Shown: positions 1-8,115, numbered from the stretch's first letter. The stretch: DNA of 30,763 nucleotides from Clostridia bacterium (GCA_017481065.1 JAFUPT010000151.1:1-30763); one strand, 5' to 3'. The notes: generated by a model not told the origin, from the sequence alone. Program-made: numbers and translations.

Positions 1-252
1 GTGACCAAGGAGCAGATCAACGAGCAGATGAAGTCCCAGGCTACCGAATCCTTCGGCTACAACACCGACGAAATCGTTTCCTCCGACATCATCGGCATGC
101 GCTTCGGCTCCCTGTTCGATGCTACCCAGACCATGGTTGTCAACCTCGAAAACGGCACCTCTCAGGTTCAGGTCGTTTCCTGGTACGACAATGAGAACTC
201 CTACGTTTCTCAGATGGTCCGCACCATTAAGTACTTCTCCGAGCTGGCCTAA
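1..252 (+). CDS. gap: Glyceraldehyde-3-phosphate dehydrogenase, C-terminal fragment (5' end outside window)
   Basis: The last 83 residues of the glycolytic enzyme GAPDH, which oxidises glyceraldehyde-3-phosphate to 1,3-bisphosphoglycerate with NAD in the cytoplasm. The segment reads through the end of the catalytic domain and into the C-terminal helix: [15 protein letters not shown] is followed by [20 protein letters not shown], with the conserved WYDNE-S-Y block that contacts the nicotinamide pocket. The active-site Cys lies upstream of the window. The GTG at position 1 is an internal Val codon, not a start; the reading frame is open to the window edge. The TAA stop at 250-252 is followed closely by an intrinsic terminator, so gap ends its transcription unit here and is convergent with degV. 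Family assignment is firm; the isoform (glycolytic or anabolic) cannot be judged from this part. Confidence 0.95.
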   Translation: MTKEQINEQMKSQATESFGYNTDEIVSSDIIGMRFGSLFDATQTMVVNLENGTSQVQVVSWYDNENSYVSQMVRTIKYFSELA

Positions 253-277
253 TTCAGTCGCTCAGTAAAGTATAAAG

Positions 278-305
278 AAGGCACACCCGCGAGGGTGTGC
301 TTTTT
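278..305 (+). terminator. Intrinsic terminator of gap
   Basis: An 8-bp perfect stem (GCACACCC at 281-288 with GGGTGTGC at 293-300) closes on the loop GCGA. It is extended by AAG/CTT and followed by TTTTT on the plus strand, 26 nt after the gap stop codon. Confidence 0.9.
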
Positions 306-318
306 CATGCATAATTTT

Positions 319-344
319 TGCCCCTCCGAACCATCGGAGGGGCA
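319..344 (-). terminator. Hairpin at the end of the FASII operon
   Basis: Arms TGCCCCTCCGA (319-329) and TCGGAGGGGCA (334-344) are perfect over 11 bp with loop ACCA. The hairpin lies 7 nt beyond the degV stop codon. On the minus strand the following bases are A-rich rather than a clean U run, while T-rich sequence lies on the plus-strand side, so it may act mostly as a plus-strand or bidirectional terminator between convergent gap and degV. Confidence 0.65.
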
Positions 345-351
345 ATTTTCA

Positions 352-1185
352 TCATTTTTTCTCCATATCCTCAATATACGCCACACCCACGCAGCCTGCG
401 CCGAGGTGCGCGCCCAGCACGGGGCCGGTGCGCCGCCTCTCGATCTCCCGGTCCTCCCGGGCCAGCCGCACGGGCAGCTGGGTGGCGGCCTCTTCGCCAA
501 GGAAGTTGTCGATGATCAGGCGGCCCCTGGCATTTTTGCAAAAGGCGCAGAGCTTGTTCGCCTGGTCCACGCGGCCGCGGGCGAGTCCGGCGGAAACCAC
601 CGCGCCGTCCCGCACCTCCAGCATGGGCTTGATGTTCAGCACCGTGGAGATGGACATGCGCACATTTCCCAGCCTTCCGCTCCTTCTCAGCGGTGCCATA
701 TCGTCCACAGAGAAGTACAGCCGCACACGGTGCCGCAGCTTGTTTAAGTATTTCGCCACTGCGGAGAGCTTGTCGCCCTCCCGGATGCGCATCCGCGCCT
801 CCCGCACCAGCAGGTAAAGGCCCGAACAGGTGCTCAGGGAATCCACAACCTCAATGTGCTTGCCGCCCAGTTCCCGGGCCGCCAGCACGGCATTTGCATA
901 GGTTCCGCTCAGCCGCGAGGACATGGTGAGGCACAGGATCTCATATCCCGAGCGCCGCAGCATGCTGAAAGTATTGATAAAGGCGGACAGGGTCGCCTGG
1001 GAGGTGTGCACGATATCGATGCGCGCGGCAACCTCCCGCTCGGCATGCATATCCTCCTCGATGCAGCCCTCGTTGATGCTGTGGCCATCCCCGAAGGAAT
1101 AGCTCATGGGCACGATCACCACGCCCAGCTCCGCAGCTTCATCGTGGGTGAGATAGGCCGTGCTGTCCGTTACGATGCAGATCAT
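352..1185 (-). CDS. DegV family fatty-acid-binding protein (FakB-like), last gene of the FASII operon
   Basis: A 277-residue DegV/EDD-fold protein. Members such as FakB hold a fatty acid while the kinase FakA phosphorylates it. Visible family marks are MICIVTDSTA at the N-terminus, HTSQAT near residue 60 (the TSxxS/T lipid-carboxylate loop), MSSRLSGTYANA near 90, VVDS near 113, the RRSGRLGN segment near 165 and GAHLGAGCVGVAYI at the C-terminus. The length is normal for the family. The ATG start lies inside the accA stop (ATGA-type 4-nt overlap), so translation is coupled to accA and the gene belongs to the fatty acid synthesis operon. No FakA gene is in the window. Binding a fatty acid is family knowledge; a role in feeding exogenous fatty acids into the pathway or balancing it against synthesis is inferred from position. 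Confidence 0.9.
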   Translation of the reverse strand: MICIVTDSTAYLTHDEAAELGVVIVPMSYSFGDGHSINEGCIEEDMHAEREVAARIDIVHTSQATLSAFINTFSMLRRSGYEILCLTMSSRLSGTYANAVLAARELGGKHIEVVDSLSTCSGLYLLVREARMRIREGDKLSAVAKYLNKLRHRVRLYFSVDDMAPLRRSGRLGNVRMSISTVLNIKPMLEVRDGAVVSAGLARGRVDQANKLCAFCKNARGRLIIDNFLGEEAATQLPVRLAREDREIERRRTGPVLGAHLGAGCVGVAYIEDMEKK

Positions 1186-1943
1186 GCCTCTCCGCCCCCT
1201 ATCTTTCGAAACTTCTGATACCGCTTTTCAAGCATATCTTCAACTATTGTATCCCGGCGAAGCGCTTCCGTCAACTCCATTTTCAGCGCCTGCATATCCA
1301 CATGCGCGGGCAGTATGCGCTCGATCACGCCGAATTCCAGCAAATCCCGGGCCGTGAGCTTCAGGCTCTCGGCCGCCTCCTTGGCGCGCTTTGCATCCTT
1401 CCAGAGTATGCTTGCCGCGCCCTCCGGGGAGATCACGGAATAATACGCATCCTCCAGCATCCAAACCTCATCGGCAACCGCCAGCGCAAGCGCACCGCCG
1501 CTGCCGCCCTCGCCGATCACGATGCTGATCACCGGAGTCTTCACCGTCATCAGCTCATACATGTTCTCGGCAATGGCCTGGCCCTGGCCCCGCTCCTCGG
1601 CCCCCACGCCGCAGTATGCGCCGGAGGTATCCACCAGGCAGATGATGGGCCTGTGGAATTTCTCGGCAAGCCTGATCTGCCGCAGCGCCTTGCGGTAGCC
1701 CTCGGGATTGGCGGAGCCGAAGTTCCGCTTCACCTTCTCGGCAGTGGTGCTTCCCTTTTCGATGCCGATCACGGTAACCGGCATGCCGTTCAGCTCGCCT
1801 ATGCCCGCCACCACGGCCGGGTCATCGCCAAAGCGGCGGTCGCCGTGCATCTCAATGAAGTTGTCAATCATGCCGTGGATATATTCCAGCGCGGTGGGCC
1901 GGCCTGCACTGCGCGCGGCCTGCACGCATTCATAAGCCTTCAT
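1182..1943 (-). CDS. accA: Acetyl-CoA carboxylase carboxyltransferase subunit alpha
   Basis: A 253-residue carboxyltransferase alpha subunit. With AccD it moves the carboxyl group from biotin on AccB to acetyl-CoA, giving malonyl-CoA. The N-terminal block around residues 18-45 (ALEYIHGMIDNFIEMHGDRR) and the crotonase-fold glycine loops (VDTSGAYCGVGAEERGQGQA near 105-125; VIGEGGSGGALALAVAD near 140-157) are typical. It is shorter than the ~319-residue E. coli protein but matches the compact form that lacks the N-terminal extension. The ATG overlaps the accD stop by 4 nt, with GGGAGG upstream inside accD, and its own stop overlaps degV by 4 nt. The call is secure. Confidence 0.97.
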   Translation of the reverse strand: MKAYECVQAARSAGRPTALEYIHGMIDNFIEMHGDRRFGDDPAVVAGIGELNGMPVTVIGIEKGSTTAEKVKRNFGSANPEGYRKALRQIRLAEKFHRPIICLVDTSGAYCGVGAEERGQGQAIAENMYELMTVKTPVISIVIGEGGSGGALALAVADEVWMLEDAYYSVISPEGAASILWKDAKRAKEAAESLKLTARDLLEFGVIERILPAHVDMQALKMELTEALRRDTIVEDMLEKRYQKFRKIGGGEA

Positions 1944-2806
1944 GCGCCCGCCTCCCTTCTGTGCAGCCTCAGCAGGGTGCTAAGCTGCGCTTTCAGCTCC
2001 CGCCGGTCACAGATCATATCCAGGAAGCCCTTCTCCAGCAAAAATTCGCTGCGCTGGAAGCCCTCCTTCAATTTCTGCCGTATCGTCTGCTCAATCACCC
2101 GCGGCCCGGCGAAGCCAATCAGCGCGCCGGGTTCGGCAATGGTGATATCGCCCTCCATGGCGAAGCTGGCCATCACGCCGCCGGTGGTGGGATCGCTCAA
2201 TACCGCGATAAAGAGCAAGCCCCCATCGCTGTGGCGCTTCACGGCGCCGGTGGTCTTGGCCATCTGCATCAGGGAATAGACGCCCTCCTGCATGCGCGCG
2301 CCGCCGGAAACGCAGCAGCCCACCACATGCATTTTCTTTTCCAGGGCATATTCAAACAGGCGGGTGATCTTCTCCCCCACCACGCAGCCCATCGAGCCCA
2401 TAATGAAGCCCGGCTCCATGGCAAATATGCAGCATTTTTCGCCGCCGATTGCGCATTCGCCGGCAATCACACCCTCATTTTCGCCGGACTGGGCGCATGC
2501 CTGTTCCAGCTTTTCCCGATAGCCCTTGAATTCAATGGGATCGCCGGCCTTCATGCCGCCCCACATTTCCGTGAAGCTGCCCGCATCGGCGATCAGCTCG
2601 ATGCGCCTGCGCGCGCCGATGCGGAAGTGATGCCCGCACTTCGGGCAAACATTTGCTTCCTTGTCCAGCACATCCGCCGCATGCATGGCCTTGCATTTCG
2701 GGCAGGCGGAATACAGCTCCCCGGGAATTTCGGGGCGCTGGGGCTGGTTTGTGCCCGCATCCTCCAGCGCAATGCGCGGCCTGCGGAACAGGTTTCTCGT
2801 GAGCAT
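1940..2806 (-). CDS. accD: Acetyl-CoA carboxylase carboxyltransferase subunit beta
   Basis: A 288-residue carboxyltransferase beta subunit, partner of AccA in malonyl-CoA formation. An N-terminal four-Cys zinc ribbon (CPKCKAMH near residue 36 and CPKCGHHF near 53) is followed by the crotonase-fold body. Glycine-rich CoA-binding segments are visible: GEKITRLFEYALEK, VSGGARMQEG and SDPTTGGVMASFA. The length is usual. The ATG lies 3 nt after the accC stop with GGGAGG before it, and the stop overlaps the accA start. The tight accC-accD-accA arrangement suggests co-expression in stoichiometric amounts. Confidence 0.97.
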   Translation of the reverse strand: MLTRNLFRRPRIALEDAGTNQPQRPEIPGELYSACPKCKAMHAADVLDKEANVCPKCGHHFRIGARRRIELIADAGSFTEMWGGMKAGDPIEFKGYREKLEQACAQSGENEGVIAGECAIGGEKCCIFAMEPGFIMGSMGCVVGEKITRLFEYALEKKMHVVGCCVSGGARMQEGVYSLMQMAKTTGAVKRHSDGGLLFIAVLSDPTTGGVMASFAMEGDITIAEPGALIGFAGPRVIEQTIRQKLKEGFQRSEFLLEKGFLDMICDRRELKAQLSTLLRLHRREAGA

Positions 2807-2809
2807 CCC

Positions 2810-4141
2810 TTACCTCCCGTTCAGGTATTCTGTGGTGTAAGTGCCGTCCTGGAAGCCCGGCTCGGCAATCAGATCGCCCTGCATCCAGCCGGTGTGCTCC
2901 ACGCCCTCGATCACCATTTCGCACAGCGCGGCCTGCATCTTGCGTATGGCCTCGGCGCGGGTGTTGGCGTGCACGATCAGCTTGGCGATCATGGAATCAT
3001 AGAAGGGCGGAATCACATAATCCTGGTAGAGCGCGGTATCAAAGCGCACCCAGGGGCCGCCGGGTACATGCAGAAGTGTGACCTTTCCCGCGCAGGGCCG
3101 GAAATCCGCCGCCGGGTCCTCCGCATTGATGCGGCACTCGATGGCGTGGCCCGAGAGCTGGATATCCGCCTGCTCAAAGGGAATTTCCATGCCCGCCGCC
3201 ACGCGAATCTGCCACTTTACCAGATCCACGCCGGTCACCATCTCGGTCACCGGGTGCTCCACCTGCAGGCGGGTGTTCATCTCCATGAAGTAAAACTGCT
3301 TATCCTCGGTGAGCAAAAATTCAATCGTGCCCACGCCCTCGTAGCCCACGGCCAGCGCAGCCTTCCGGGCCGCATCCAGCATCTTCTCCCGCAGGGCTTC
3401 ATCCACCGCCGGGGAGGGGCTCTCCTCAATCAGCTTCTGGTTCTTGCGCTGCATGGAGCATTCGCGCTCTCCCAGCGTGATCACCTTGCCGTAGGAATCG
3501 CAGAGCAGCTGCACCTCCACATGCTTCACATTTTCCAGCAGCTTCTCCATGTATACCTCGCCGTCGCCGAAGGCGCCCTGCGCCTCCGCCCGGGCGGAAT
3601 GGTAGGCATTTTCCAGCTCATCCGGGGAATAAACCCTGCGGATGCCGCGGCCGCCGCCGCCGGAGCGGGCCTTGATCAGCAGCGGATAGCCGATGCGCCC
3701 GGCTTCCCGCTTCAGCTGCTCCACGCTCTCCACCAGATCGCAGCCGGGCACCACGGGAACGCCCGCTGCGCGCATGGTGCGCCGGGCCTCGTCCTTGTCG
3801 CCCATGCGGCGAATCACTTCGGCGGAAGGGCCAATGAACTTGATCCGGCATTTCTCGCAGAGCTCGGCAAAGCCGGCATTCTCAGAGAGCAGCCCGTAGC
3901 CGGGATGAATGGCCTGCGCGCCGGTAACGATGGCCGCAGACAGCACTGCGGGCATGTTCAGGTAGCTCCCGGAAGCGGGCGCCGGGCCGATGCAAACGCT
4001 CTCGTCCGCCAGGGACACATGCAGCGCATCCCTGTCCGCCTCGGAAAACACCGCCACCGTGGAGATGCCCATCTCCTTGCAGGAGCGGATGATGCGCACG
4101 GCAATTTCGCCCCGGTTGGCAATCAAAATCTTGGGAAACAA
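2810..4141 (-). CDS. accC: Biotin carboxylase subunit of acetyl-CoA carboxylase
   Basis: A 443-residue biotin carboxylase that uses ATP and bicarbonate to carboxylate biotin on AccB. The protein begins FPKILIANRGEIAVRIIR, the usual N-terminus. It continues through the ATP-grasp domain (RSGGGGRGIRRV glycine loop near residue 165, VEVQLLCDSYGKV, the MEMNTRLQVEHPVTEMVTG signature near 285-305) to the C-terminal domain (ECRINAEDP). The frame stays open another 65 codons upstream, but that sequence is not conserved. I place the start at a TTG (4139-4141) because AGGAGG lies 9 nt before it (4151-4156) and the resulting N-terminus matches the family. The preceding 121 nt to fabZ carry RNA structure, described separately; TTG plus a structured leader could set a lower translation rate than for its neighbours. 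Confidence 0.95.
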   Translation of the reverse strand: MFPKILIANRGEIAVRIIRSCKEMGISTVAVFSEADRDALHVSLADESVCIGPAPASGSYLNMPAVLSAAIVTGAQAIHPGYGLLSENAGFAELCEKCRIKFIGPSAEVIRRMGDKDEARRTMRAAGVPVVPGCDLVESVEQLKREAGRIGYPLLIKARSGGGGRGIRRVYSPDELENAYHSARAEAQGAFGDGEVYMEKLLENVKHVEVQLLCDSYGKVITLGERECSMQRKNQKLIEESPSPAVDEALREKMLDAARKAALAVGYEGVGTIEFLLTEDKQFYFMEMNTRLQVEHPVTEMVTGVDLVKWQIRVAAGMEIPFEQADIQLSGHAIECRINAEDPAADFRPCAGKVTLLHVPGGPWVRFDTALYQDYVIPPFYDSMIAKLIVHANTRAEAIRKMQAALCEMVIEGVEHTGWMQGDLIAEPGFQDGTYTTEYLNGR

Positions 4142-4262
4142 TGTAAAAAGCCTCCTGAAACCACTTTGTGGCCTGGATTGGGAATCCATCTGCGGATTCC
4201 GGACCGGCGGGCAGCGGTTCGTAAACCGCACTCCGGCAATCAAGGGTTTTGCCCGCCGACAA
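4142..4262 (-). promoter_or_regulatory. Structured intergenic RNA between fabZ and accC
   Basis: This 121-nt non-coding spacer is much longer than the overlaps elsewhere in the operon and holds four perfect inverted repeats. An 8-bp long-range stem (CGGCGGGC 4205-4212 with GCCCGCCG 4251-4258) encloses GCGGTT/AACCGC (4214-4219/4224-4229). GGAATCC/GGATTCC (4181-4187/4194-4200) and CCAC/GTGG (4161-4164/4168-4171) follow toward accC. The last lies 4 nt from the accC AGGAGG. No U run follows any of them, so they look like mRNA structure or processing sites rather than terminators. I match it to no riboswitch class. Confidence 0.6.
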
Positions 4263-4676
4263 TCAGGGAATGATAAAACTGAACTCACCCATCGTGCACA
4301 CTTCGCCGCCGACCCTCGCCTCGCCGCGAACCACATACACGTTCATCTTGCTGCGCAGCAGCGTGGCGCTCAGCTCCAGCACATCGCCGGGGCGTACCAT
4401 CCTGCGGAAGCGCACCTTGTCAATGCCGGCATAATAGGCGGTCTTGCCGCCGGCCAGCAGATCCTGCAGCAGCATGCAGCTGGCCTGGGCAATGATTTCG
4501 CATTGCACCACACCGGGCATCACCGGGTTCCCGGGAAAATGGCCATCAAAGAACCATTCGTTGCCCCGGGCGGTATATTTGCCGCGGGCCACGCCCTCTT
4601 CATCCAGCCAGGCCTCGTCCAGCAGCAGCATGCTGTTCCTGTGGGGCAGAATATTCATAATCTCTTCTCTGTTCAT
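4263..4676 (-). CDS. fabZ: 3-hydroxyacyl-ACP dehydratase
   Basis: A 137-residue hot-dog-fold dehydratase that turns 3-hydroxyacyl-ACP into trans-2-enoyl-ACP in each elongation round. The catalytic region reads GHFPGNPVMPGVVQCEIIAQ (residues ~44-63), with the active-site His in HFPG and the acidic Glu about 14 residues on. The N-terminal ILPHRNSMLLLDE block is also typical. Although the frame extends 11 codons upstream, I choose the ATG at 4674-4676, because AGGAG lies 5 nt before it and the protein then starts MNREEIMNILPHR. A hairpin lies in the 114-nt gap from accB and a structured spacer follows before accC. No FabA or FabN/FabM isomerase is in the window, so the route to unsaturated fatty acids is not shown here. 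Confidence 0.96.
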   Translation of the reverse strand: MNREEIMNILPHRNSMLLLDEAWLDEEGVARGKYTARGNEWFFDGHFPGNPVMPGVVQCEIIAQASCMLLQDLLAGGKTAYYAGIDKVRFRRMVRPGDVLELSATLLRSKMNVYVVRGEARVGGEVCTMGEFSFIIP

Positions 4677-4739
4677 AGAAACTCCTCTGATATTCCAATA
4701 GAAACACACGGGATTTGAGCGAACTATCCATCAATTCAT

Positions 4740-4759
4740 GGCTGCCAGCTAGGGCAGCC
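4740..4759 (-). other. Stem-loop between accB and fabZ
   Basis: Perfect 7-bp arms GGCTGCC (4740-4746) and GGCAGCC (4753-4759) with a 6-nt loop lie in the 114-nt spacer after the accB stop. No U run follows on the minus strand, so an RNA processing or stability element is more likely than a terminator. The rest of the spacer shows nothing recognised. Confidence 0.5.
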
Positions 4760-4790
4760 CACGCAAAAATGCCGGAAAGCGCGCCGAAGC

Positions 4791-5225
4791 TCAGCACAGC
4801 TTGAACAGCGTCTGCCCGTATTCCACCACATCTCCGTTGCGCACGCAGATATCCACTACCTCGCCGTCGAAATCTGCGGTGATTTCGTTCATCAGCTTCA
4901 TGGCCTCCACGATGCACACCACATCGCCCTTCTTCACCTTGCTGCCCAGCTCCACAAAGGGCTTGGCCTCCAGGGAAGCCGCAGCGTAAAACACGCCCAC
5001 CATCGGGCTCTTGATCTCCCGGGCGCGGTTGAAATCCACGGTGGCCTGCTCCTCGGGAGTGATGGAGATGGTTTGCACAGGCGCGGCGGCGGGAGCAGCC
5101 TCCTGGACAGCCGCCTTATGCTCGCATTCGATGCGGATGCGGCTCTCGTTCTCGGAAACCTCCAGCGCGCTCAGGCCGTTTTCCCGCACGATCTGGGCCA
5201 GTTCCTTGATTTGCTTGATATTCAT
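4791..5225 (-). CDS. accB: Biotin carboxyl carrier protein of acetyl-CoA carboxylase
   Basis: A 144-residue BCCP. It carries biotin between AccC and the AccA/AccD carboxyltransferase. The N-terminal dimerisation helix (NIKQIKELAQIVRENGLSALEV) is followed by an Ala/Pro-rich linker (residues ~42-55) and a biotinyl domain whose biotinylated lysine lies in EAMKLMNEI near residue 108. The ATG at 5223-5225 is preferred over an in-frame GTG two codons upstream because GGAGG ends 5 nt before it. It also overlaps the fabF stop as ATGA, like the other couplings in this operon. Length and domain order are normal. Confidence 0.96.
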   Translation of the reverse strand: MNIKQIKELAQIVRENGLSALEVSENESRIRIECEHKAAVQEAAPAAAPVQTISITPEEQATVDFNRAREIKSPMVGVFYAAASLEAKPFVELGSKVKKGDVVCIVEAMKLMNEITADFDGEVVDICVRNGDVVEYGQTLFKLC

Positions 5226-6454
5226 ACGCACCTCCGAAGCGCGATTGCGGCGTTGTGGCCGCCGAAGCCCAGGGATACGGAAATCGCGGCCTCAGCCTGC
5301 GCCTCCCGGGCGGTGTTGGGCACATAGTCCAGGTCGCATTCCGGGTCCGGCTCCTCCAGGTGGATGGTGGGGAAAATCACGCCGCGGCTCAATCCCAGCG
5401 CGCAGGCGATGCATTCCATGCCGCCCGCAGCGCCCAGCATGTGGCCCGTCATGGACTTGGTGGAGCTGATCAGCGAATTTCTCGCCTTCTCCTCGCCCAG
5501 CGCGGCCTTGATGGCCATGGTTTCGATGGAATCGTTCAAGTGGGTGCCGGTGCCGTGGGCATTGATGTAAAGCAGTCCCTCCGGGCTGCCTGCCTCCTCG
5601 AATGCTTCCTTAATGGCCCGCGCACCGCCTGCGCCGTCCGATGCCGGGGCGGTGATGTGGAAGGCGTCGCAGGTATTGCCGTAGCCGCAGATTTCCGCGT
5701 AGATCTTCGCGCCGCGGGAAACCGCATGCTCGTAATTCTCCAGCACCACGATACCCGCGCCCTCGCCCATCACGAAGCCGCCGCGCCGCTTATCAAAGGG
5801 CAGAGAGGCCGCATTGGGATCATCGGACTCGGTCAAAGCCTTGCAGTTTGCAAAGCCGCCCAGCGCCAGCGGATTGATAGAAGCCTCACTGCCGCCGGCA
5901 ATGATGGCATCCGCATAGCCATGTTTGATGGCGCGGAAGGCCTCGCCGATGGTATTGGTGGAGGTTGCGCATGCGGTTACAACCGGCAGGCTCGGACCCT
6001 TGCAGCCGAAGCGGATGGCGATGTTGCCCGCGGCGATGTTGGAAATCATCATCGGTACGAACAGCGGGGAGACGCGGGAAGCGCCGCGCTTGGAGAGCTT
6101 ATCGCACTCGGCCATCATGGTGCTGATGCCGCCGATGCCGCTGCCCACATACACGCCGAAGCGCTCGGGATTCACCCTGCCCTCGATGCCGCTGTCGGAA
6201 ACTGCCTGGATGGCCGCCGCCATGGCATACTGGGTAAAGAGATCCATTCGGCGGGCGTCGCCCCGGGGAATGCCGTGGTTTTCGGGATTGAAATCCTTCA
6301 CCTCGGCAGCCACGGAAACCTTCGTATCCGAGGGATCGAAGCGGCTGATCTTCCCCACGCCGCATACGCCATTCTTCAAATTTTCAAATATAGTTTCAAT
6401 ATCGCAGCCGATGGGCGAAATCGCGCCCAGGCCGGTAATTGCTACTCTGTTCAT
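5222..6454 (-). CDS. fabF: 3-oxoacyl-ACP synthase II
   Basis: A 410-residue ketoacyl-ACP synthase that condenses malonyl-ACP with the growing acyl chain. The N-terminus RVAITGLGAISPIG and the catalytic Cys in VVTACATSTNTIGEA (near residue 163) are typical. So are the two catalytic His residues in NAHGTGTHLNDS (near 300) and TGHMLGAAG (near 337), and the C-terminal glycine-rich NSLGFGG-type loop is seen as SVSLGFGGHNAA. The start ATG has GGAGG 6 nt upstream. fabG ends 19 nt before it, and accB overlaps its stop by 4 nt. It is the only elongating condensing enzyme here (no fabB). Confidence 0.97.
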   Translation of the reverse strand: MNRVAITGLGAISPIGCDIETIFENLKNGVCGVGKISRFDPSDTKVSVAAEVKDFNPENHGIPRGDARRMDLFTQYAMAAAIQAVSDSGIEGRVNPERFGVYVGSGIGGISTMMAECDKLSKRGASRVSPLFVPMMISNIAAGNIAIRFGCKGPSLPVVTACATSTNTIGEAFRAIKHGYADAIIAGGSEASINPLALGGFANCKALTESDDPNAASLPFDKRRGGFVMGEGAGIVVLENYEHAVSRGAKIYAEICGYGNTCDAFHITAPASDGAGGARAIKEAFEEAGSPEGLLYINAHGTGTHLNDSIETMAIKAALGEEKARNSLISSTKSMTGHMLGAAGGMECIACALGLSRGVIFPTIHLEEPDPECDLDYVPNTAREAQAEAAISVSLGFGGHNAAIALRRCV

Positions 6455-6473
6455 ATTGTCCTCCTGGAGGAAA

Positions 6474-7211
6474 TCAGATGTACATACCGCCGTCTACCTT
6501 CAGTACGCAGCCGGTGATGTAGCCCGCCTCTTCGCTGGCAAGGAAGCGCACCGCGTTCGCCACATCCTCCGCCCTGCCGATGCGGCCCATGGGCACGGCG
6601 GCGATTCCCGCCTTCAGCGCGGCTTCGGGCATGGAAGCGGTCATATCCGTCTCAATGAAGCCCGGGGCCACGGCGTTTACCGTAATTCCCCGGGAGGCGC
6701 ACTCCCGGGCGATGGTCTTGGTGAGGCCGATCAGGCCCGCCTTGCTGGCGGAATAGTTCGCCTGGCCCGCATTGCCCATCATGCCGGAGACGGAAGAAAT
6801 GTTGATGATCCGGCCGCTCCTCCTGCGCAAAAACTGCGGCAGGCAGGCGTGGATCATGTTGAACGCGCCGGTGAGGTTGGTATCCACAACTGCGCGGAAA
6901 TTTTCGGCGCTCATGCGCATTGCCAGCATATCGCGTATGATGCCCGCGTTGTTCACCAGTATATCCGGGGCGCCCAGTTCATCGCAGACCTGCTTGAAGG
7001 CCGCCGCAGCCTGCTGCTCATCCGCCACATCGCATTTCAGCACCATGGCTCGCACGCCCTTTTCTTCGATGGCCCGCTTGGCTTCCTCCGCCGCATCGGC
7101 CCGTCCCGCATACAGGATGGCTACGTCGCAGCCGGCGTCCGCCAGCTTTTCGGAAATCGCGCGGCCAATGCCCCGGGAACCGCCGGTCACGAGAGCGATC
7201 TTACCCTTCAT
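6474..7211 (-). CDS. fabG: 3-oxoacyl-ACP reductase
   Basis: A 245-residue short-chain dehydrogenase that reduces 3-oxoacyl-ACP to 3-hydroxyacyl-ACP with NADPH. The Rossmann motif TGGSRGIGRA lies near residues 9-18, NNAG near 88, the catalytic Ser in INISSVSGMMG near 138, and the Tyr/Lys pair in YSASK near 151-155. The frame is open 20 codons further upstream, but the ATG at 7209-7211 has AGGAGG (7218-7223) 6 nt before it and begins MKGKIALVTGG, the normal FabG start. With this start it overlaps the fabD 3' end by 11 nt. Confidence 0.96.
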   Translation of the reverse strand: MKGKIALVTGGSRGIGRAISEKLADAGCDVAILYAGRADAAEEAKRAIEEKGVRAMVLKCDVADEQQAAAAFKQVCDELGAPDILVNNAGIIRDMLAMRMSAENFRAVVDTNLTGAFNMIHACLPQFLRRRSGRIINISSVSGMMGNAGQANYSASKAGLIGLTKTIARECASRGITVNAVAPGFIETDMTASMPEAALKAGIAAVPMGRIGRAEDVANAVRFLASEEAGYITGCVLKVDGGMYI

Positions 7212-8115
7212 TGCAAGCCTCCTTGAGTTTTTCAATGTCCTCCGGCTTCTCCACATTAAGCACCTTCGCATCCGGCAGGGTCTTGCGGATCAGGCCGGAC
7301 AGAGTCTTGCCCGCGCCCAGCTCCACAAAGAGGGAAATATCCTTCAAGCCCTCGATGGTCTGCTGCCAGCGCACCGGATTGCAAACCTGCCTGCTCAGCA
7401 GCTCCGCAGCGTTCGCGCCGTAGGGCCGGGCATTCACATTTGCATACAGCGGAACAGCGGGAACCTTCAATTCTTTATCCGCCAGGTATTCCGCCAGCTC
7501 CCGGGAAGCATCCGCCATCCATGGGGTGTGGAACGCGCCGCTCACCTTGAGCCGCATCATGCGCCCCTTCTCCTGGGAAATGCGCGCGGAGAGGGCGTCA
7601 AAGATTTCCGCCCGGCAGGCGACCACCGTCTGCCCGGGACAATTGTAATTCACAGGATAGGCCGCCTCCGGAAATTCCCGGCAGATTTCCTCCACCTGCC
7701 CGGCGTTCAGCCGCAGCACAGCGCCCATTGCGCCCTGCACCTTTTCGGCGCAGGCCTGCATAGCCTCTCCCCTGCGGATTACGAAGCGGAATGCCCCATC
7801 AAAATCCATCACGCCCGCGAAGCCCGCAGCGGCCACCTCTCCCAGGGAGAAGCCCGCGCAGCAATCCGGCTTCACGCCGGCATCCACCGCTGCCGCAGCG
7901 CATGCCCAGTCCATCGTGAACAGGCAGGGCTGGGTATTGATGGTCTGGTTCAGCTCCTCAGCAGGGCCGTTAAAGCACATATCGATGGTGCCGGGGCGAA
8001 TTGCCTCCGCGCGGTCAAAGATGCGCCGGGCGGCAGGGGATGCTTCATACAGCTCCCTGCCCATGCCCGGATACTGCGCGCCCTGTCCGGCAAATACGAA
8101 TGCTACCGCAGCCAT
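7201..8115 (-). CDS. fabD: Malonyl-CoA:ACP transacylase
   Basis: A 304-residue acyltransferase that loads malonyl from CoA onto ACP. Seen are the N-terminal FAGQGAQYPGMGREL, the nucleophile elbow GFSLGEVAAAG (near residue 90; the residue before the Ser-containing turn is Phe rather than the frequent His, a position that varies in Firmicutes), and the second catalytic residue in SGAFHTPWM (near 198). GGAGGG lies 6 nt upstream of the ATG. It overlaps fabK by 13 nt and fabG by 11 nt, consistent with translational coupling through the middle of the operon. Confidence 0.96.
   Translation of the reverse strand: MAAVAFVFAGQGAQYPGMGRELYEASPAARRIFDRAEAIRPGTIDMCFNGPAEELNQTINTQPCLFTMDWACAAAAVDAGVKPDCCAGFSLGEVAAAGFAGVMDFDGAFRFVIRRGEAMQACAEKVQGAMGAVLRLNAGQVEEICREFPEAAYPVNYNCPGQTVVACRAEIFDALSARISQEKGRMMRLKVSGAFHTPWMADASRELAEYLADKELKVPAVPLYANVNARPYGANAAELLSRQVCNPVRWQQTIEGLKDISLFVELGAGKTLSGLIRKTLPDAKVLNVEKPEDIEKLKEACNEG

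Noticed and set aside
1..252. Independent small gene starting at GTG 1
   Set aside because: The sequence is plainly the C-terminus of GAPDH cut by the window edge.
1961..4273. Long plus-strand open frame (~770 codons) opposite accD and accC
   Set aside because: It is antisense to two secure acc genes, His- and Ala-rich in composition, has no ribosome site and no family motif. Such frames arise from GC-rich codon bias.
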